Part shown: positions 62,558 to 64,000 of the stretch, in pieces | Layout of the letters: each line of letters begins with the position of its first letter | Numbering within the stretch: the stretch's first letter is position 1 | From: an uncultured bacterium | GTDB taxonomy: Bacteria; Bacteroidota; Rhodothermia; Rhodothermales; UBA10348 | Assembly (NCBI GenBank): GCA_943788505.1 | Contig: CALSQR010000002.1 | Span: forward strand, 1,129,213-1,193,212 | Reading direction: 5' to 3' | Length of the DNA: 64,000 nucleotides | Notes under the pieces: generated by a model | The model's database searches: none | Seen by the model: the letters and a program-made list of their open reading frames with translations, nothing else | What the model was told of the DNA's origin: nothing | Position numbers and translations under genes: made by a program

Positions 62558-62722
62558 TCAGTCCTTACTGGCTAGAATCCAAATGGCATGCACCAGTCCA
62601 GGGATGTAGCCAAAGAGGGTCAGGATTATGTTGATCCAGAAATGCTTGCCGAAGCCGACTTTGAAAAACACGCCGACAGGCGGAATGATGATAGAGAGGA
62701 TGACGCGAATGAGGTCTGCCAT
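62558..62722 (-). CDS. Pmp3/YqaE family small membrane protein
   Basis: 54 residues, read directly from the minus strand (ATG at 62722, TGA at 62560-62558). It begins MADLIRVILSIIIPPVGVFF and continues with KHFWINIILTLFGYIPGLVHAIWIL, the two hydrophobic hairpin segments and the PP-G-x-F and GYIPGxxHAxW motifs of the family. Members are stress-induced membrane proteins that modulate membrane potential in yeast and plants; in bacteria their role is uncertain. Confidence 0.92.
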   Translation of the reverse strand: MADLIRVILSIIIPPVGVFFKVGFGKHFWINIILTLFGYIPGLVHAIWILASKD

Positions 62723-62872
62723 GGGACAAGCGGGTCTTAAGTGATAAGTGAGACAGATCGAGAATCAAGACTCCTATACGGAAGACTACGTGCTAGAGAT
62801 GCACTCTGATGAGGCTGATTCGCTTCTTTTGATCGTTTGATAGTAAGAGAAGGCGAGACACCTCGGAAAAAG

Positions 62873-64000
62873 CTACTTACCCCGGTCCCTGAAATCGTCC
62901 TCACTCAAGCCCGAAAGGAGTTCGTCTTTGACCTCCATCATATAAGAGCGAGCAGCTTCATGTTCGTTTGGTATACGACCATCAAGTATTGCCTCCCGTA
63001 TGGCGGTCTTAATTACACCGATGGCGCGCGACGGGGGAAGGTTCAGTACCTGCATGATTTCAGCACCATCAACCGGTGGCTGAAAATTACGTAGGTGATC
63101 CTTTTCCTCTACTTCAGCAAACTTTTGCTCCACATCATCGAAAGCCGTCAGATATTTGTGGACGCGACGTGGGTTTTTGGATGTGATGTCAGCACGAACC
63201 AAAAGCATGAGGTCTTCAATATTTTCGCCGGCATCGAAAAGCAGGCGCCGGACAGCCGAATCTGTGACGTGTTCATCGACAAGCGAGACAGGGCGATGAT
63301 GCAAGCGGATCATCTCCTGAACATATTTCATCCGCTCATCTGTCGGAAGACGGAGCGACTTGAAAATCTTGGGTATCATGCGCGCTCCACGCTCTTCATG
63401 ACCATGAAAACTCCAGCCCACCCCTTCTGTAAATCTTTTTGTCTGTGATTTACCTATGTCATGAAAGAGGGCGGCCCAACGCAATCCGAGAGACGTCTCA
63501 GCGGATCGTTCTTCTAGGCTTTCGACCAGGTTGTCCACCACTTTCAACGTGTGGAAGAAATTGTCTTTATGCTTGACGCCGTCGATGGCTTCTACACCTT
63601 GAAGAGCCACCAGATCAGGCAGGATGTGATGAAGCGCACCACATTCATACAAATGTCGGAATCCCACGGATGGCTTTGAGGAGCACATAATCCGGGTAAA
63701 TTCCTCTCCTATCCGCTCCTTACTAAGCATGGAAACTCGCTCCGCTCGTTCCTTCATGCCTGCAAACGTCAGCGGATCTATGTCGAAACCAAGCTGCGAA
63801 GCGAATCGAGCTGCACGGATGATTCGGAGAGGATCATCATCAAACGTCTGGACAGGATCAAGTGGTGTGCGCAGTATCCCCTCATTGAGATCAGCGATGC
63901 CGTTAAAGGAATCTAGAAGATCACCAAAAGCCGAGGGAAGAAGGTTCAAGGCCAATGCATTGACGGTAAAGTCCCTTCGGTGCTGATCATCTTCCATGCT
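62873..64000 (-). CDS. CCA tRNA nucleotidyltransferase/poly(A) polymerase family with HD domain (N-terminus beyond window)
   Basis: The frame stays open to the window edge, so only the C-terminal 375 or so residues are seen. The conserved RRDFTVNALAL, a 'DLLDSFNGIADLNEGILRTP' region and DDPLRIIRAARFASQLGF belong to the class II nucleotidyltransferase. A later HD domain shows HTLKVVDNL and LRWAALFHDIGKSQTKRF with the HD pair, and HGHEERGARM. It adds or repairs the CCA end of tRNA, or adds poly(A). The catalytic GSxxRG loop lies outside the window, so the specificity is undecided. Confidence 0.92.
   Translation of the reverse strand, partial: SMEDDQHRRDFTVNALALNLLPSAFGDLLDSFNGIADLNEGILRTPLDPVQTFDDDPLRIIRAARFASQLGFDIDPLTFAGMKERAERVSMLSKERIGEEFTRIMCSSKPSVGFRHLYECGALHHILPDLVALQGVEAIDGVKHKDNFFHTLKVVDNLVESLEERSAETSLGLRWAALFHDIGKSQTKRFTEGVGWSFHGHEERGARMIPKIFKSLRLPTDERMKYVQEMIRLHHRPVSLVDEHVTDSAVRRLLFDAGENIEDLMLLVRADITSKNPRRVHKYLTAFDDVEQKFAEVEEKDHLRNFQPPVDGAEIMQVLNLPPSRAIGVIKTAIREAILDGRIPNEHEAARSYMMEVKDELLSGLSEDDFRDRGK

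Noticed and set aside
1-64000. tRNA, rRNA, prophage or intact insertion sequence
   Set aside because: No T-loop-type motifs in credible cloverleaf context, no transposase or integrase motifs, and no phage structural genes were seen in any gap.

Overview
This 64 kb window looks like chromosomal DNA of a Rhodothermota/Bacteroidota-type (FCB group) bacterium. The signs are a PorX-type REC-PglZ regulator, a secreted protein with a type IX secretion C-terminal sorting domain, a TonB-dependent receptor remnant, a DUF5916/CBM9-like outer-membrane protein, a Rho factor with a large disordered insertion, and a class II (B12-dependent) ribonucleotide reductase. These are family-level inferences; no species is claimed. 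No rRNA, tRNA, CRISPR array, intact insertion sequence or prophage was seen.

Layout. 1-1.25 kb: rplM-rpsI-rpsB on the minus strand behind a readable sigma70-like promoter. 1.6-6 kb: a plus-strand surface block (outer-membrane protein, large lipoprotein, ECF sigma factor, membrane-anchored partner). 6-8.8 kb: dnaN and dnaA (minus), then about 800 non-coding bases from which genes diverge, a possible origin. 9.6-16 kb: a YceD-like protein, rpmF, plsX, fabH, fabD, fabG and a DEAD-box helicase. 16-22.5 kb: envelope and accessory genes (ChaN-like protein with a His/Met-rich insert, M49-type metallopeptidase, lipoproteins, hydrolase, cupin, YjdM). 22.6-27.2 kb: htpG, then a junction where a truncated TonB receptor meets a truncated glycosyltransferase tail to tail, then an MFS transporter. 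27.3-33.3 kb: rho, folC, tsaE and porX (minus). 33.5-42.2 kb: ferritin, DUF5916 protein, trmB, accC (minus), a CbpA-type co-chaperone and a T9SS cargo protein.

42.4-47.9 kb is the clearest regulatory unit: promoter, SAM-I (S-box) riboswitch, alternative antiterminator and terminator helices, then metB-metX-SDR-aspartokinase-asd. The aspartokinase has no ACT domain, so control by SAM at transcription may replace allosteric feedback. 48-54.3 kb: mscS facing a five-gene minus-strand operon aroE, Rieske oxygenase, pgeF, nadE, ruvA. 54.3-58.2 kb: glutamate dehydrogenase, queD, a membrane-anchored hypothetical and an SDR. 58.3-61.4 kb: nrdJ with its terminator. 61.4-62.0 kb: a non-coding divergent region with a cluster of CCGTTAT-type repeats and DnaA-box-like sites, the least explained structure in the window. 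62-64 kb: a conserved-looking hypothetical, a 54-residue Pmp3-family membrane protein, and a truncated tRNA nucleotidyltransferase/poly(A) polymerase gene.
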